Shown piece by piece: positions 26,224 through 35,091 of a stretch of 64,000 nt of DNA (its first letter is position 1; every line of letters begins with the position of its first letter). The translations under genes and the position numbers were made by a program. This stretch comes from Microbulbifer celer (GTDB taxonomy: Bacteria > Pseudomonadota > Gammaproteobacteria > Pseudomonadales > Cellvibrionaceae). The notes beneath the pieces were generated by a model, which had not been told where the DNA came from, did no database searches, and was given only the letters and a program-made list of their open reading frames with translations. Location of the stretch: assembly GCF_020991125.1 (NCBI RefSeq), contig NZ_CP087715.1:1329501-1393500 (forward strand). The letters run 5' to 3'.

Positions 26224-27339
26224 ATGCGGATTGTTCAGTTGTTACCCGATATGGATAAAGGCGAGACGGCAAATACCGTATTGGATTTTGCCACTGAGCT
26301 GGTGCGGCAGGGGCATGAGTCCACGGTGATTTCTGCTGACGGTGCGCTGGTTTCTCGCCTGACGTTGCATGGCAGCGAGCATATTTCCATGCCCGTGCAC
26401 AAGGCATCCTGGAGACGCCCGGGTATGGCTGGCCGTTTGCGTCGTCTGTTGCGGCGACTCGGGGCCGACGTTCTGCATGCCTATGGCCCCCGCGCCAGCT
26501 GGTTGGCATGGCGTGCCTGGCGCGGGATGCCAGAGGGGGCACGCCCCAAGCTTGTGACGGCACTTCACGAGCGGCCTGAGCCCCGGCTGATTCGTGGGCG
26601 TATTGTCAATCGCGCACTGGCGCGCGGCGAGTTGGTGGTTACCCCGTCTGAGCAGCTTTCCGATGTGCTACACCAGCGGTACTCCAATGTGCTCTCTGCC
26701 GCACCACCGGTGGTGTATCGCGGCGTAAACACCCGCGAGATGGATCGGGATGCACCGGTTTCCGGTCACTGGCACCAGCGGCTATTGAATCAGTATCCCC
26801 AGTTGGAAGGGCGGCACTGGTTATTGCTGCCGGCGCCCGTAGGGCCGGGGTGTGGTCAGGAGGAGTTCCTGCAATTATTGAAACAGTTATCCTCGGAAAG
26901 GGAAGATATTTTCGGGTTGATAGTCGGCGAGGTGCAATCGGGGCAGGAAAAGTTTGCCCGCAACCTGGAGCGTCGGGCGGCGGATATCGGTCTCAGCGAC
27001 AAGGTGTTGTTTCTCGGCAACCGCCGGGATATGCGTGAGTTTTATGCGACTGCGCGGATTACCTATCAGTTTTCGGAAGGCGCCTCTGGCCGCGCGGTGG
27101 CACAGGCATTGGCAATGGGCTGCCCGGTGATTACCTGTAGCAACGGTGTCGGCAGGGAGATGACACAGCGTTGTTTCCCTCAGGGTGTTTGTGTTGAGCC
27201 GGACCTGGCAAAGATTCAGGCGGTCACTCTGGATATTCTTGCCCATGCGGAGCCGGTACGTTTTGACGGTTTCAGTCTGCAGGAAACGACAGGGCAGATG
27301 TTGGCGCTGTACGCTGGCGAGTCAGCAGTTCCCGCGTAA
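26224..27339 (+). CDS. Glycosyltransferase, GT4-like
   Basis: A 371-residue GT-B protein. The N-terminal domain starts MRIVQLLPDMDKGETANTVL and includes VLHAYGPRASWLAWRAW; the C-terminal donor domain contains LFLGNRRDMREFYATARI and the EX7E-like EGASGRAVAQALAMGCPVI. ATG 26224 has GGAG 8 bases upstream and the family's usual start. It probably adds a sugar to the LPS core or another surface glycan, since a PagL-like lipid A enzyme and a second glycosyltransferase are adjacent. It is convergent with the second glycosyltransferase, 35 bases apart. Confidence 0.85.
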   Translation: MRIVQLLPDMDKGETANTVLDFATELVRQGHESTVISADGALVSRLTLHGSEHISMPVHKASWRRPGMAGRLRRLLRRLGADVLHAYGPRASWLAWRAWRGMPEGARPKLVTALHERPEPRLIRGRIVNRALARGELVVTPSEQLSDVLHQRYSNVLSAAPPVVYRGVNTREMDRDAPVSGHWHQRLLNQYPQLEGRHWLLLPAPVGPGCGQEEFLQLLKQLSSEREDIFGLIVGEVQSGQEKFARNLERRAADIGLSDKVLFLGNRRDMREFYATARITYQFSEGASGRAVAQALAMGCPVITCSNGVGREMTQRCFPQGVCVEPDLAKIQAVTLDILAHAEPVRFDGFSLQETTGQMLALYAGESAVPA

Positions 27340-27374
27340 TTCGAACCGTGGGGAGGCGCTAAGGAAAGCGCGCT

Positions 27375-28391
27375 TTAAGCAATCAGCTGGCGGTATACCC
27401 GCCAGGTAGCCTGGGCCATGGAGTCCAGTGTCAACTCTTTCGCGGCACGATCAAATACCGCGGTGAAGTCCCGCTGGACTTTATTCGGGGCGGCAAAAGC
27501 CATTTGAATCTTTTCAGCGATGGTCTGTGCGCCGAGCTCTTTCAGGAGATAACCTTCCGGCAGGTATTCCCCCGCGTTACCGGTGTCGCTGGCGATCACC
27601 GGGCGCCTGTGGAGCAGAGCCTCGATCAGCGTGTAGGGTGTCCCCTCGGTACGCGCGGGAATAACGACCAGATCCGAAGCCTGCAGGAAACTGGTGATGG
27701 CGTTATCGGCACTGAAGAAGGTTACCCGGTCCCGCAAGTGCAACGCCTGTGCCTGCTGTTGCAGCGCGCTCTTCTCCGGCCCATCTCCCACCACAAGCAG
27801 CTGTGCATCCGGCACCAGGGTCATCGCTTCGATCAGTATATCGATACCGCGTGCTTTGATCAGGCGGCTCGCGGCAAGCAGCGTGGGTCGGTTGCCGGTG
27901 GTGTGGGCCAGAGCGCGGGGGTTGGCGACGGGTTGGGGCAAGGGAACCCCATTTGGAATGATGTGCCAGTCCAGTTTTGAGTTTGCGACCGTACTTTTGC
28001 TGATGGCTATTCGCGCATCAAAGGTGCTGGCCAGTTTATCCCGCGGGTGACGGACATTGTGGCGGGTGATCACCTGAAGCGCATCCGTGTAGGGTTTTAC
28101 CGCCGCGAGCAACTGTGCGGATTTACTGCCGTGGCCATGGGTTATCTGAAAACTCCCCTGGCGTATCTGGTTGGCCAGCCGCCAGACCAGATTGGGGTGA
28201 TGTCGGCTGCGATCGGTATTGAGGGGAATAAAGTGTACGTTCTCATTCAGCGTCGACTGGTAGCGCGGATGGCCGATGACGGTAATCTGTGCAGCCGTAT
28301 TGCGCGCCTGCCAGCTTGACAGGTCTGCGACATGTTTTTCCAGGCCCCCATGCTCGCGGCTGGCGATCAGGTGGCAGAGTTTTTGAATCAT
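27375..28391 (-). CDS. Glycosyltransferase family 4
   Basis: A 338-residue GT4 enzyme starting MIQKLCHLIASREHGGLEKH, the typical glycine-loop beginning. The donor domain includes LLAASRLIKARGIDILIEA, VVGDGPEKSALQQQA and the EX7E motif in ARTEGTPYTLIEALLHRRPV. A longer in-frame reading from a TTG at 28526 would overlap the PagL-like gene; I prefer ATG 28391 because it fits the family start, although no strong ribosome-binding site is visible. Likely role is in LPS core or capsule assembly; donor and acceptor are unknown. Confidence 0.85.
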   Translation of the reverse strand: MIQKLCHLIASREHGGLEKHVADLSSWQARNTAAQITVIGHPRYQSTLNENVHFIPLNTDRSRHHPNLVWRLANQIRQGSFQITHGHGSKSAQLLAAVKPYTDALQVITRHNVRHPRDKLASTFDARIAISKSTVANSKLDWHIIPNGVPLPQPVANPRALAHTTGNRPTLLAASRLIKARGIDILIEAMTLVPDAQLLVVGDGPEKSALQQQAQALHLRDRVTFFSADNAITSFLQASDLVVIPARTEGTPYTLIEALLHRRPVIASDTGNAGEYLPEGYLLKELGAQTIAEKIQMAFAAPNKVQRDFTAVFDRAAKELTLDSMAQATWRVYRQLIA

Positions 28392-28507
28392 ACGGCAGCA
28401 CATCCACAGTCGGTGCAACGCCTCTTCCATGCCAGGCGTTACTTTGTGACGTGGATTATCACCGGTGACTATGACAACAGTTTTATCGTTTTGTGACGGT
28501 TTTGGGC

Positions 28508-29089
28508 TCAGAAAGGGATATGCCAATTGAGTGAGAAAAAGTCAAACCCGGGGTTCGGAGTGTTGGTATAACCATTTGAAAAATGGCTGTACCGCAGGCT
28601 GACAGCGCAGTCGCCTGGAAAGGTATAACCGGCGGCAAAATGCATGGAAAAATTGAGGTTTGTAGACAGGCTGATGTTGCCAAACTCCCGCTCATCGAGA
28701 TACGCCGCTCCGAGTCCCGCCTCGCCAAAGAAGCCTTTGGCCTCTGCACCGGGGTACATCCGCAATACGGGTTTTACTTCCACAATATGCTGGCGATCCT
28801 CAATACCGCCAGCGCGCTCGTCCCACATGTAGGAGTAACTGACCTGCGCCCACCATTGCAGGTGGTGCTGTGAAGGGTAATCGTAAAATTGATAGGACCA
28901 GTTGGCGCCAACCAGTTTGGCCCCGGCATTGGAGTCTTGTTGGATAAGGAAGTTGCCCATACCGCCACCGCCACTCAGGATCAGTTCCTGATTGCCTTTC
29001 TCGGCATGGGATGGCGACGGGAGTGCTGCCAGGATCAGCAGCAGGCCGAAAAAATACGACTTTGTGACAGGGGTGTGGCTTTCAGACAT
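28508..29089 (-). CDS. pagL: Acyloxyacyl hydrolase / lipid A 3-O-deacylase (PagL-like)
   Basis: A 193-residue outer membrane beta-barrel enzyme with a signal peptide (FFGLLLILAALPSPSHA, res. 13-29). The C-terminal strand pair holds the PagL signature RYSHFSNGYTNTPNPGFDF with H169, S171 and, 12 residues further, D183. In P. aeruginosa PagL the third member of the triad is glutamate at this spacing (H126, S128, E140), so here it appears to be aspartate. The last residues (LNWHIPF) end in phenylalanine as expected for a barrel. PagL removes the 3-O-acyl chain of lipid A. It lies upstream of and codirectional with a glycosyltransferase. Confidence 0.85.
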   Translation of the reverse strand: MSESHTPVTKSYFFGLLLILAALPSPSHAEKGNQELILSGGGGMGNFLIQQDSNAGAKLVGANWSYQFYDYPSQHHLQWWAQVSYSYMWDERAGGIEDRQHIVEVKPVLRMYPGAEAKGFFGEAGLGAAYLDEREFGNISLSTNLNFSMHFAAGYTFPGDCAVSLRYSHFSNGYTNTPNPGFDFFSLNWHIPF

Positions 29090-29206
29090 GCAGGGAATCG
29101 CCAGTTATCTTTTTCGTTGTCTGCAAGGTTAGCCGGAAATAAGGTTGGCGCAAGTCAGTACGGGGTACCGGCTTGCGCCTTTAGCGGGGCGAAAGCTGGG
29201 CGCGGG

Positions 29207-30439
29207 TTAACGCCATTGCCGCTTGAGTTGCCGCAAAGCGTCGGAGTGCAGTTGCCGGGCGCGTTCCTGGCTGAGCCCCAGTTGTTCGCCGATTACCCTG
29301 AAGGAGCAATCGCGATCCGATATCAGCCCATAGCGCAGGCTCAGCACGGTACGCTGTCGTGGTGGCAGTCTGGAAACCGCTTCCCGCAGGCGTTCTGCGA
29401 GCTCCTGATTGGATACCAGCTCATCGGTATTGAACAGTTCATTGGCCGGTGCGTAATCCAGTCGGGTGCTGTTTTGATCATCGGAGATCGGGTCGTCCAG
29501 TGAGCCGGTGGGGCCTGGTAATTTCAACAGGCTTTGCACCCGCTCCAGCTCCAGTCCGGTTTCCCTGGCAATATTCTCGTCAGAAGCAGGGAGCCCTTCC
29601 GAGCGCACTTCGTTGATGGCGCGGTAAATACTGCGCAGGTCATCCTGCACATTGGCGGGCTGACGAACGATATCGTCGTTACGCCGCAGCGTCAGCTGTA
29701 TTTCCTGCTGAATCCACCAGTAGGCGTAAGTCGAAAAGCGATAGCCCATTTGTGGTTTGAATCGCTCGATCGCTTTCATCAGCCCGACGTTGCCTTCCTG
29801 GATCAGGTCGATAAAGGGAACAGATGGATTGCGGAAGCGCTTGGCGATGGCGATCACTAGGCGCAGATTACACTGGATAAGCTTTTTGCGATTCGCGCGG
29901 AAGCGTCTCATCAGGCTGAGCAGGCTGCTGCGGTCGCGCTGGGAGATATTTCCCTGCGCCAGCAATGCTTCCGCTTTGGCAATGATCAGCCCGTGATCGT
30001 AGGCGCCGGTACTGCCGCGCTGTTCTACCCCCTCGCTGCGCAGTTCAACCAGCTCCACGCCACGTTTTTGCAGCAGCGCGATAATCTTGTCTTCCAGTTC
30101 CCGCAGCATGCAGGTGGTGGTGTGCTCTTCCTCCGGGGTCAGGAGATCCAGGCGGTAGAGGTGCTTGAGGTAGTTCTGCATCGGCGTACTGACGTTCTCC
30201 GCGATGGGTTCGTCAGACGCAGCGGGCTCGTCGTCGAAAAGTGCGCGGCCCGTCGGGGTGGGTTGCACCGGGGGTTCCTGGGTGAGGTCATCCCCGGCGA
30301 TAGCGTTGCTAGTATCCTTCAGCCATTCATCATCCCTCGAGTGAATATTGACTCGGGACAAGATTCTGAACCTTATGCTGAGGCTGAACAGCGCAGCAGT
30401 CCCGCGCCACTCAGCAAGCCGTAACAATACCGGCGTCAT
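29207..30439 (-). CDS. RNA polymerase sigma factor, sigma-70 family group 2-like, with an insertion
   Basis: Up to 410 residues. Region 1.2 is recognisable (TPMQNYLKHLYRLDLLTPEEE). Region 2 is strong (KLIQCNLRLVIAIAKRF, PFIDLIQEGNVGLMKAIERF, YRFSTYAYWWIQQEIQ); regions 3 and 4 end in SFRVIGEQLGLSQERARQLHSDALRQL. Between 1.2 and 2.1 there are about 75 residues, longer than RpoS. It lacks the neighbours of rpoS (nlpD) and differs from RpoS in region 2.4-3. It probably directs transcription of a special regulon. The start is uncertain: ATG 30439 is the longest frame, and the first 30 residues look non-conserved, so a start near 30361 (TTG) is possible. Confidence 0.85.
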   Translation of the reverse strand: MTPVLLRLAEWRGTAALFSLSIRFRILSRVNIHSRDDEWLKDTSNAIAGDDLTQEPPVQPTPTGRALFDDEPAASDEPIAENVSTPMQNYLKHLYRLDLLTPEEEHTTTCMLRELEDKIIALLQKRGVELVELRSEGVEQRGSTGAYDHGLIIAKAEALLAQGNISQRDRSSLLSLMRRFRANRKKLIQCNLRLVIAIAKRFRNPSVPFIDLIQEGNVGLMKAIERFKPQMGYRFSTYAYWWIQQEIQLTLRRNDDIVRQPANVQDDLRSIYRAINEVRSEGLPASDENIARETGLELERVQSLLKLPGPTGSLDDPISDDQNSTRLDYAPANELFNTDELVSNQELAERLREAVSRLPPRQRTVLSLRYGLISDRDCSFRVIGEQLGLSQERARQLHSDALRQLKRQWR

Positions 30440-30454
30440 CCCTGCGCAGGATTA

Positions 30455-30481
30455 CCGCATGGCGTGTAATTTCCCATGCGG
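30455..30481. repeat. Small perfect inverted repeat
   Basis: CCGCATGG at 30455-30462 and CCATGCGG at 30474-30481, separated by 11 bases, in the gap upstream of the sigma factor gene. There is no T-run on either side, so it is more likely an operator or structured leader than a terminator. Confidence 0.5.
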
Positions 30482-30580
30482 TCTCTCTGAATATAGACGA
30501 GGGTTGATTTATGCGCCGGTCAATGTGTGACTGGCGGGTATCTGGAGTGCAGACTTTGGTGGTGCGGGCGCGGGTCAGAT

Positions 30581-31033
30581 TCAGTTGAGTCGTTTGACCC
30601 TGACCGATCGGCCGCCACGGGTCTTGCGCATCAGGAATGAGCCAAAGGCACCGCGTTCTACTTCCACCTGTTCGCCGCCTTTCCAGATAACCCGGCCGCT
30701 ACCTACCTGCCGCCAGATCTGTCCGTTGTCGAGCCGGAAGGTATATTTGCCGTGAGCACCTTCTTCTGCCTCGGTGATGATCGCAGTGATGATGTCTGGC
30801 GCTTCTTCGATCGCGGCTCTCTGCTCCTGGCCAAACTGCTGTTCAGCATGTTGTTGCAGATTGCCGGTAAGCTTGTCATAACAGGCGAGGCGTTTGCTGT
30901 CATCGCTGAACTGGGCGCAGGTATGCAACTGGCTCTGGAGCGTGTCTGCACTGGCGGAGACGCAAAATGACAGTGTCAAAGGGAATGCGAGGGGAAGTGC
31001 CAGGGAGAAAATCTTGGAAATGGTGTGTCGCAT
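30581..31033 (-). CDS. Secreted hypothetical protein with CAxxxDDxxRLxCYD motif
   Basis: A 150-residue protein with a signal peptide (SLALPLAFPLTLSFCVSASA). It begins the mature part with QLHTCAQFSDDSKRLACYDKL, a two-cysteine motif seen in many small envelope proteins including some linked with type VI secretion. The rest contains YTFRLDNGQIWRQVGSGRV and a basic C-terminus (MRKTRGGRSVRVKRLN), suggesting a small beta domain. Function unknown. ATG 31033 is chosen because it begins the signal peptide; the frame extends upstream to 31123. Divergent from the small acidic protein gene. Confidence 0.78.
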   Translation of the reverse strand: MRHTISKIFSLALPLAFPLTLSFCVSASADTLQSQLHTCAQFSDDSKRLACYDKLTGNLQQHAEQQFGQEQRAAIEEAPDIITAIITEAEEGAHGKYTFRLDNGQIWRQVGSGRVIWKGGEQVEVERGAFGSFLMRKTRGGRSVRVKRLN

Positions 31034-31200
31034 ATTGTCAGTTCCGGTAGTTGAGTTCTGTAGTTTATCGATTTTTGGGGGGTGCCGGCCGATCAAATTG
31101 TGTTTTCCGTCACAATGCGGCATTGGGGAGCATGGAACAATGATTGTGCGTTGCGTTAAACAATAATCACAAATAACACACTCTCAATCAGGGGTAGAAG

Positions 31201-31506
31201 ATGAAAAAGCTCATTATTCCCGCTATCGCCATTGCTGCTGTGGGTGGATATCTTTATTACACCAATCTCGAAACTTCCGCACCGGAAATGGCCAAGGACG
31301 CAAGTCGAGAGGAGGCGATCGCCAATGAGATGGAAGCTGCAGTAGCGGAAGCTCAGGACACAGATGTCGAAGTTGCTGAAGAGATGATGGCCGCAGCGGA
31401 CGGCGATGTATTTGCCGATGTGCCGGAAGCCATGTCTGACAGCGCCGAAGACGTTATGGATGAAGTTGCGGAAGCCGCTGAGGAAATCGATCACGCCAGC
31501 GAATAG
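31201..31506 (+). CDS. Small membrane-anchored, strongly acidic alanine-rich protein
   Basis: A 101-residue protein. Residues 1-21 form one hydrophobic anchor (IIPAIAIAAVGGYLYYT); the rest is helical-looking and highly acidic (AEAQDTDVEVAEEMMAAAD, EAAEEIDHASE) with almost no basic residues. ATG 31201 has AGGGGTAGAAG just upstream, and a strong terminator follows, so expression looks real. No family recognised; it could be a periplasmic spacer or chaperone-like tail. Confidence 0.75.
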   Translation: MKKLIIPAIAIAAVGGYLYYTNLETSAPEMAKDASREEAIANEMEAAVAEAQDTDVEVAEEMMAAADGDVFADVPEAMSDSAEDVMDEVAEAAEEIDHASE

Positions 31507-31535
31507 GCTCGCGGCGCCAGATCGTTTCAATAGAT

Positions 31536-31571
31536 ACCCGATCAACCTGCTCCGGTGATCGGGTGTTTTTT
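31536..31571 (+). terminator. Rho-independent terminator after the small acidic protein gene
   Basis: ACCCGATCA at 31536-31544 pairs with TGATCGGGT at 31556-31564, followed by six T residues. Confidence 0.8.
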
Positions 31572-31609
31572 GTCCGGAGTAGAACGGCGGGCGGTAACGG
31601 TAAATGTTG

Positions 31610-32551
31610 TCAGACGGCGTTTTTCTGACCGTCGTTGTCCAGTTGCTGCAATGCCAGTCGCAGAAAGCCGTTTGCACGCGCCAGGGCGGCTTCCGCAGGA
31701 GCGCGCTCGAGACCGCTTAAAATCATCATGATCGCCAGCTTGGCATTGTGCTCGCTATCGGCGAGCACCCGATCGGCCTCCTCGTAGCTGACACCCGTTG
31801 CCTCCATCACGATGCGGCGGGTGCGGTCCACCAGTTTCTGGTTGGTGGCTTTCACGTCCACCATCAGGTTGTAAAAGCTCTTGCCCATGCGGATCATGCT
31901 GGCGGTGGTGATCATGTTCAGCACCAGCTTCTGTGCGGTACCGGCTTTCATGCGTGTGGAGCCGGTGAGTACTTCAGGGCCTACTTCCGGCAAAATGGCG
32001 ATATCCGCTTCCTCCGCAATGGCGGCATTCCTGTTGCAGGCCAGTGCCACCGTGGCGCAACCGAGACTGCGCGCATACCGCAACCCGCCGACCACGTAGG
32101 GTGTACGGCCACTGGCGGCGATGCCGACCACGACATCTTTGCCGCTCAACTGAATCTCTTTGAGGTCGGACGCCCCGAGGGCTGGATCGTCCTCCGCGCC
32201 CTCCTGAGCCCTGTGCACGGCAGCCTCGCCCCCGGCGATCAGAGGGATCACCATGCCCTCGGGGACGCCGTAGGTGGGAGGGCACTCCACGGCATCCAGC
32301 AGGCCGATGCGCCCGCTGGTACCTGCACCCATATAGATCAGCCTCCCGCCCTTTTCAAAAGCGGTTACCGTGGCTTCTACGGCTCGGGCGACCTGCGGTA
32401 GTACGCCGCGCACCACGGTGGGCACCTGAGTATCCGCCTCATTGATTTTCTCCAGGATACCCATGGTGGGTAACAGGTCGATATCGAGGGTATCCGGGTT
32501 GCGGGACTCACTGGTCAGCCCACTGAGGTCGTCGAACAGCCGATTTTTCAT
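31610..32551 (-). CDS. murQ: N-acetylmuramic acid 6-phosphate etherase
   Basis: A 313-residue SIS-domain enzyme that cleaves the lactyl ether of MurNAc-6-phosphate to GlcNAc-6-phosphate and D-lactate in peptidoglycan recycling. The family stretches [37 protein letters not shown] and [16 protein letters not shown] are present. E89 and E120 match E. coli MurQ E83 and E114 with identical 31-residue spacing. MurNAc-6P is also the substrate of MupP, whose gene lies 1.1 kb upstream on the same strand, so two fates for the same metabolite are encoded side by side. Confidence 0.95.
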   Translation of the reverse strand: MKNRLFDDLSGLTSESRNPDTLDIDLLPTMGILEKINEADTQVPTVVRGVLPQVARAVEATVTAFEKGGRLIYMGAGTSGRIGLLDAVECPPTYGVPEGMVIPLIAGGEAAVHRAQEGAEDDPALGASDLKEIQLSGKDVVVGIAASGRTPYVVGGLRYARSLGCATVALACNRNAAIAEEADIAILPEVGPEVLTGSTRMKAGTAQKLVLNMITTASMIRMGKSFYNLMVDVKATNQKLVDRTRRIVMEATGVSYEEADRVLADSEHNAKLAIMMILSGLERAPAEAALARANGFLRLALQQLDNDGQKNAV

Positions 32552-32751
32552 GTATCCCCTTGTTCACGGTCCCAGACCTGCAGGGGGACTGGGCGGTTGC
32601 GGGTAGCTATGCGCGAATTATTGGATTTTAATCACGGGAGGGGGTGGGTTCACAGTGAAACTATCCCGCGGTTCAGTTGAATCGTGTGCCGGGTGAGGAG
32701 AATGAGGAGCAGGATGAGAGGTGGGAGAGCTGGGAAAGACGGAAGAATAAG

Positions 32752-32790
32752 CAGCGCTGCTGAACTAATCCAGATAATCCCGCAGCGCTG
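32752..32790 (-). terminator. Possible terminator downstream of yciK
   Basis: CAGCGCTGC at 32752-32760 pairs with GCAGCGCTG at 32782-32790 around a 21-base loop. On the minus strand it follows the yciK stop by 20 bases, but only a weak T-rich tail (CTTATTCTTCC) follows. Confidence 0.4.
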
Positions 32791-32809
32791 TTTTCCGGCT
32801 CAGGTCTCC

Positions 32810-33565
32810 TCAGCCTTGTGCATTGAACTGTTTGCCGCTGACCCCAACACTGTCGGCACCCATCAGGTAGAGGTAGGTGGGCATGATGTCTTCCGGTGTC
32901 GCCACGGTCTTGGGGTCTTCAGCCGGGTAGGCCGCAGCGCGCATATTGGTGCGGGTGGCGCCGGGATTGATGCTGTTGACGCGTATATTCGATACGCCTT
33001 CCACTTCGTCGGCCAGCACCTGCATCAGGCCCTCGGTGGCAAACTTTGATACAGAATAGGCCCCCCAATAGGCGCGGCCCTTCAGGCCTACACCGGAACC
33101 GGTAAAGATCACCGAGCCGGAATCCGATGCTTCCAGCAGCGGCAGCATGGCCTTGGTGAGACCGAAGGCAGCGTTGACGTTCACCTGCATCACCTGCTGC
33201 CAGGTGGCGTAGTGGTAGTTGGCAATGGGGGTGCGCTGCCCGAGCAGGCTGGCGTTGTGCAACAGGCCGTCCAGGCGACCGAACTCCTGATCCACTCCCT
33301 GGGCAAGGTACTCCAGCTCTTCCCAGCGCACACCGGAGAGATCGACTGGCAATATCGCAGGTTTGGCGCCGCCAGCGGCTTCAATTTCGTCGTACACCGC
33401 TTCCAGTTTGGCGGTGGTACGGCCCAGCAGGATCACGGTGGCACCGTGGGCCGCATAGGTTTTGGCGGCTACGCGGCCGATGCCGTCGCCGGCGCCGGTT
33501 ACCAGGATGATCTTGTCTTTCAGCAGGTCTGCGGGGGCGGTGTAATCGGTGATGGTTTCAGACAT
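32810..33565 (-). CDS. yciK: YciK family short-chain dehydrogenase/reductase
   Basis: A 251-residue classical SDR. NAD(P) binding TGAGDGIG (res. 23-30), the NNAG-like LLHNASLLGQ, catalytic serine in IFTGSGVG, and Y-x3-K in AYSVSKFA. The overall sequence matches YciK, which in Pseudomonas and relatives sits beside mupP and ubiG as here. The physiological substrate is not established. ATG 33565 is preferred over a TTG one codon upstream. It lies 78 bases downstream of mupP on the same strand, so likely the same operon. Confidence 0.92.
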   Translation of the reverse strand: MSETITDYTAPADLLKDKIILVTGAGDGIGRVAAKTYAAHGATVILLGRTTAKLEAVYDEIEAAGGAKPAILPVDLSGVRWEELEYLAQGVDQEFGRLDGLLHNASLLGQRTPIANYHYATWQQVMQVNVNAAFGLTKAMLPLLEASDSGSVIFTGSGVGLKGRAYWGAYSVSKFATEGLMQVLADEVEGVSNIRVNSINPGATRTNMRAAAYPAEDPKTVATPEDIMPTYLYLMGADSVGVSGKQFNAQG

Positions 33566-33643
33566 CAATAATCGGGCTCATTTTGCGATGGGGTTGATAT
33601 GTTTGGACCAGAGCTGTGCGAACCGGGCGTGGTCAGCGCTGAA

Positions 33644-34312
33644 TCAGCCCTGTTTCAGGTACTGCTGCTGCAGCAGTGGCCAGATTTCTCCGGCATTGTG
33701 GACCAGGTGGTCGGCGTTCCAGTTTTCGGGATCGTCTTCGCAATCAATGTAGCCATAGCTGCAGGCGATGGTGGGCATGCCGGCGGCGCGCCCGGCAATG
33801 ATGTCGCGCTCGTGGTCACCCACATAAATGGCTTCCGACGGATCGCAGCCAATGCGGCGGCAGGCGAGCAGAATGGGCTCGGGGTCCGGCTTGCGATTGG
33901 TGACGTCATCCGGGCAAATGATGGCACCCGGTGTCGGCAGGTGGGTAAATGCCTTCATCAGCGGGATGGTGTAGGCAGACGGTTTGTTGGTGACGATGCC
34001 CCAGGCAATCTGGTTTTCCGCCAGTTGATGGAGCAGCAGTTCAATACCGGGAAAGGGGACGGTGTGACTGGCCAAGTGTGCGAGGTACAGATCCAGCAGG
34101 CGCTGTCGCAGTTCGTCGTACCCGAGCTCTCCTTCGTCAACCCCGAACCCGAGGCGCACCATGGCGCGCGCGCCATTGGAGACCACTTCGCGAATGGTGG
34201 TGTCCGCCAGTGGCGGTAGCTTTTCCTGTTCGCGCAGTTGATTGAGCACGACGACAAAGTCGGGTGCGGTGTCGAACAGGGTGCCGTCCAGATCAAATAA
34301 TACTGCTTTCAT
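33644..34312 (-). CDS. mupP: N-acetylmuramic acid 6-phosphate phosphatase (MupP), HAD superfamily
   Basis: A 222-residue HAD phosphatase. Motif I is LFDLDGTLFDT (nucleophile D7), motif II IVTNKP, motif III KPDPEPILLACRRIG with lysine, motif IV YVGDHERDIIAG. It is close to phosphoglycolate phosphatase (Gph), but the ubiG-mupP-yciK gene order is that of Pseudomonas mupP, which supplies MurNAc to the AmgK/MurU recycling route that feeds UDP-MurNAc and affects fosfomycin tolerance. The naming relies on this context. 30 bases separate it from ubiG. Confidence 0.85.
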   Translation of the reverse strand: MKAVLFDLDGTLFDTAPDFVVVLNQLREQEKLPPLADTTIREVVSNGARAMVRLGFGVDEGELGYDELRQRLLDLYLAHLASHTVPFPGIELLLHQLAENQIAWGIVTNKPSAYTIPLMKAFTHLPTPGAIICPDDVTNRKPDPEPILLACRRIGCDPSEAIYVGDHERDIIAGRAAGMPTIACSYGYIDCEDDPENWNADHLVHNAGEIWPLLQQQYLKQG

Positions 34313-34342
34313 TCGCGGGTACTTCTGATTTATTCAGCTGCT

Positions 34343-35047
34343 TTATTCAGCGGGTCGGGTGGCGTGTATCAGGTAGTTGACGTCCACGTCTTTCGGGTCG
34401 AGCTTATAGCTGCGCGTCAGGGGATTGTACGTCATCCCGGTGATGTCGCGGGTTTGCAGGCCGGCTTCCCGCCCCCAGCGCCCGAGCTCTGACGGGCGGA
34501 TGAATTTGCCGTACTCGTGGGTGCCTTTGGGGAGCATGCGCAATACATATTCTGCACCGACGACGGCAAACAACCAGCCTTTGGGGGTGCGGTTGATGGT
34601 GGAGAAGAACACCTGGCCGCCGGGTTTGACCAGTTGGGTACAGGCGCGGACGACGGAGGCCGGATCGGGCACGTGCTCGAGCATTTCGAGGCAGGTGACG
34701 ATGTCGAAGCTCTGGGGCTGCTGTTCGGCGAGTTCTTCGACGGCGATGCGGCGGTAGTCGATGTCGACGCCGGTCTCCAGCGCGTGCAATCTGGCGACGT
34801 TCAGTGGGGCTTCGCCCATGTCGATGCCGGTCACCTCGGCGCCGCGTTGGGCCATGGCTTCGGTGAGGATGCCGCCGCCGCAGCCGACGTCGAGCAGTTT
34901 CTTGCCGGCGACGGGGGCGCGCTGGTCGATGTAGTTGGCGCGCAGCGGGTTGATTTCATGCAGGGGTTTGAATTCACCCTGCTGGTCCCACCAGCGGCTG
35001 GCCAGTTGTTCAAATTTGGCGATTTCCGCCGGATCTACGTTGGTCAT
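34343..35047 (-). CDS. ubiG: Ubiquinone biosynthesis O-methyltransferase
   Basis: A 234-residue SAM enzyme performing both O-methylations in ubiquinone synthesis. The start [19 protein letters not shown], motif [30 protein letters not shown], and the C-terminal [16 protein letters not shown] are characteristic of UbiG. It begins the minus-strand set ubiG-mupP-yciK (and perhaps murQ). A 113-bp inverted repeat lies between it and mtaD. Confidence 0.96.
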   Translation of the reverse strand: MTNVDPAEIAKFEQLASRWWDQQGEFKPLHEINPLRANYIDQRAPVAGKKLLDVGCGGGILTEAMAQRGAEVTGIDMGEAPLNVARLHALETGVDIDYRRIAVEELAEQQPQSFDIVTCLEMLEHVPDPASVVRACTQLVKPGGQVFFSTINRTPKGWLFAVVGAEYVLRMLPKGTHEYGKFIRPSELGRWGREAGLQTRDITGMTYNPLTRSYKLDPKDVDVNYLIHATRPAE

Positions 35048-35091
35048 CAGATAACTATCGCCATTGTCAGTGCTTTATATGGCCCTGTGGC

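Noticed and set aside
30455..30481. Inverted repeat as terminator of the gene at 30581-31033
   Set aside because: No T-run follows the stem on the minus strand, and it lies about 100 bases past the stop codon.
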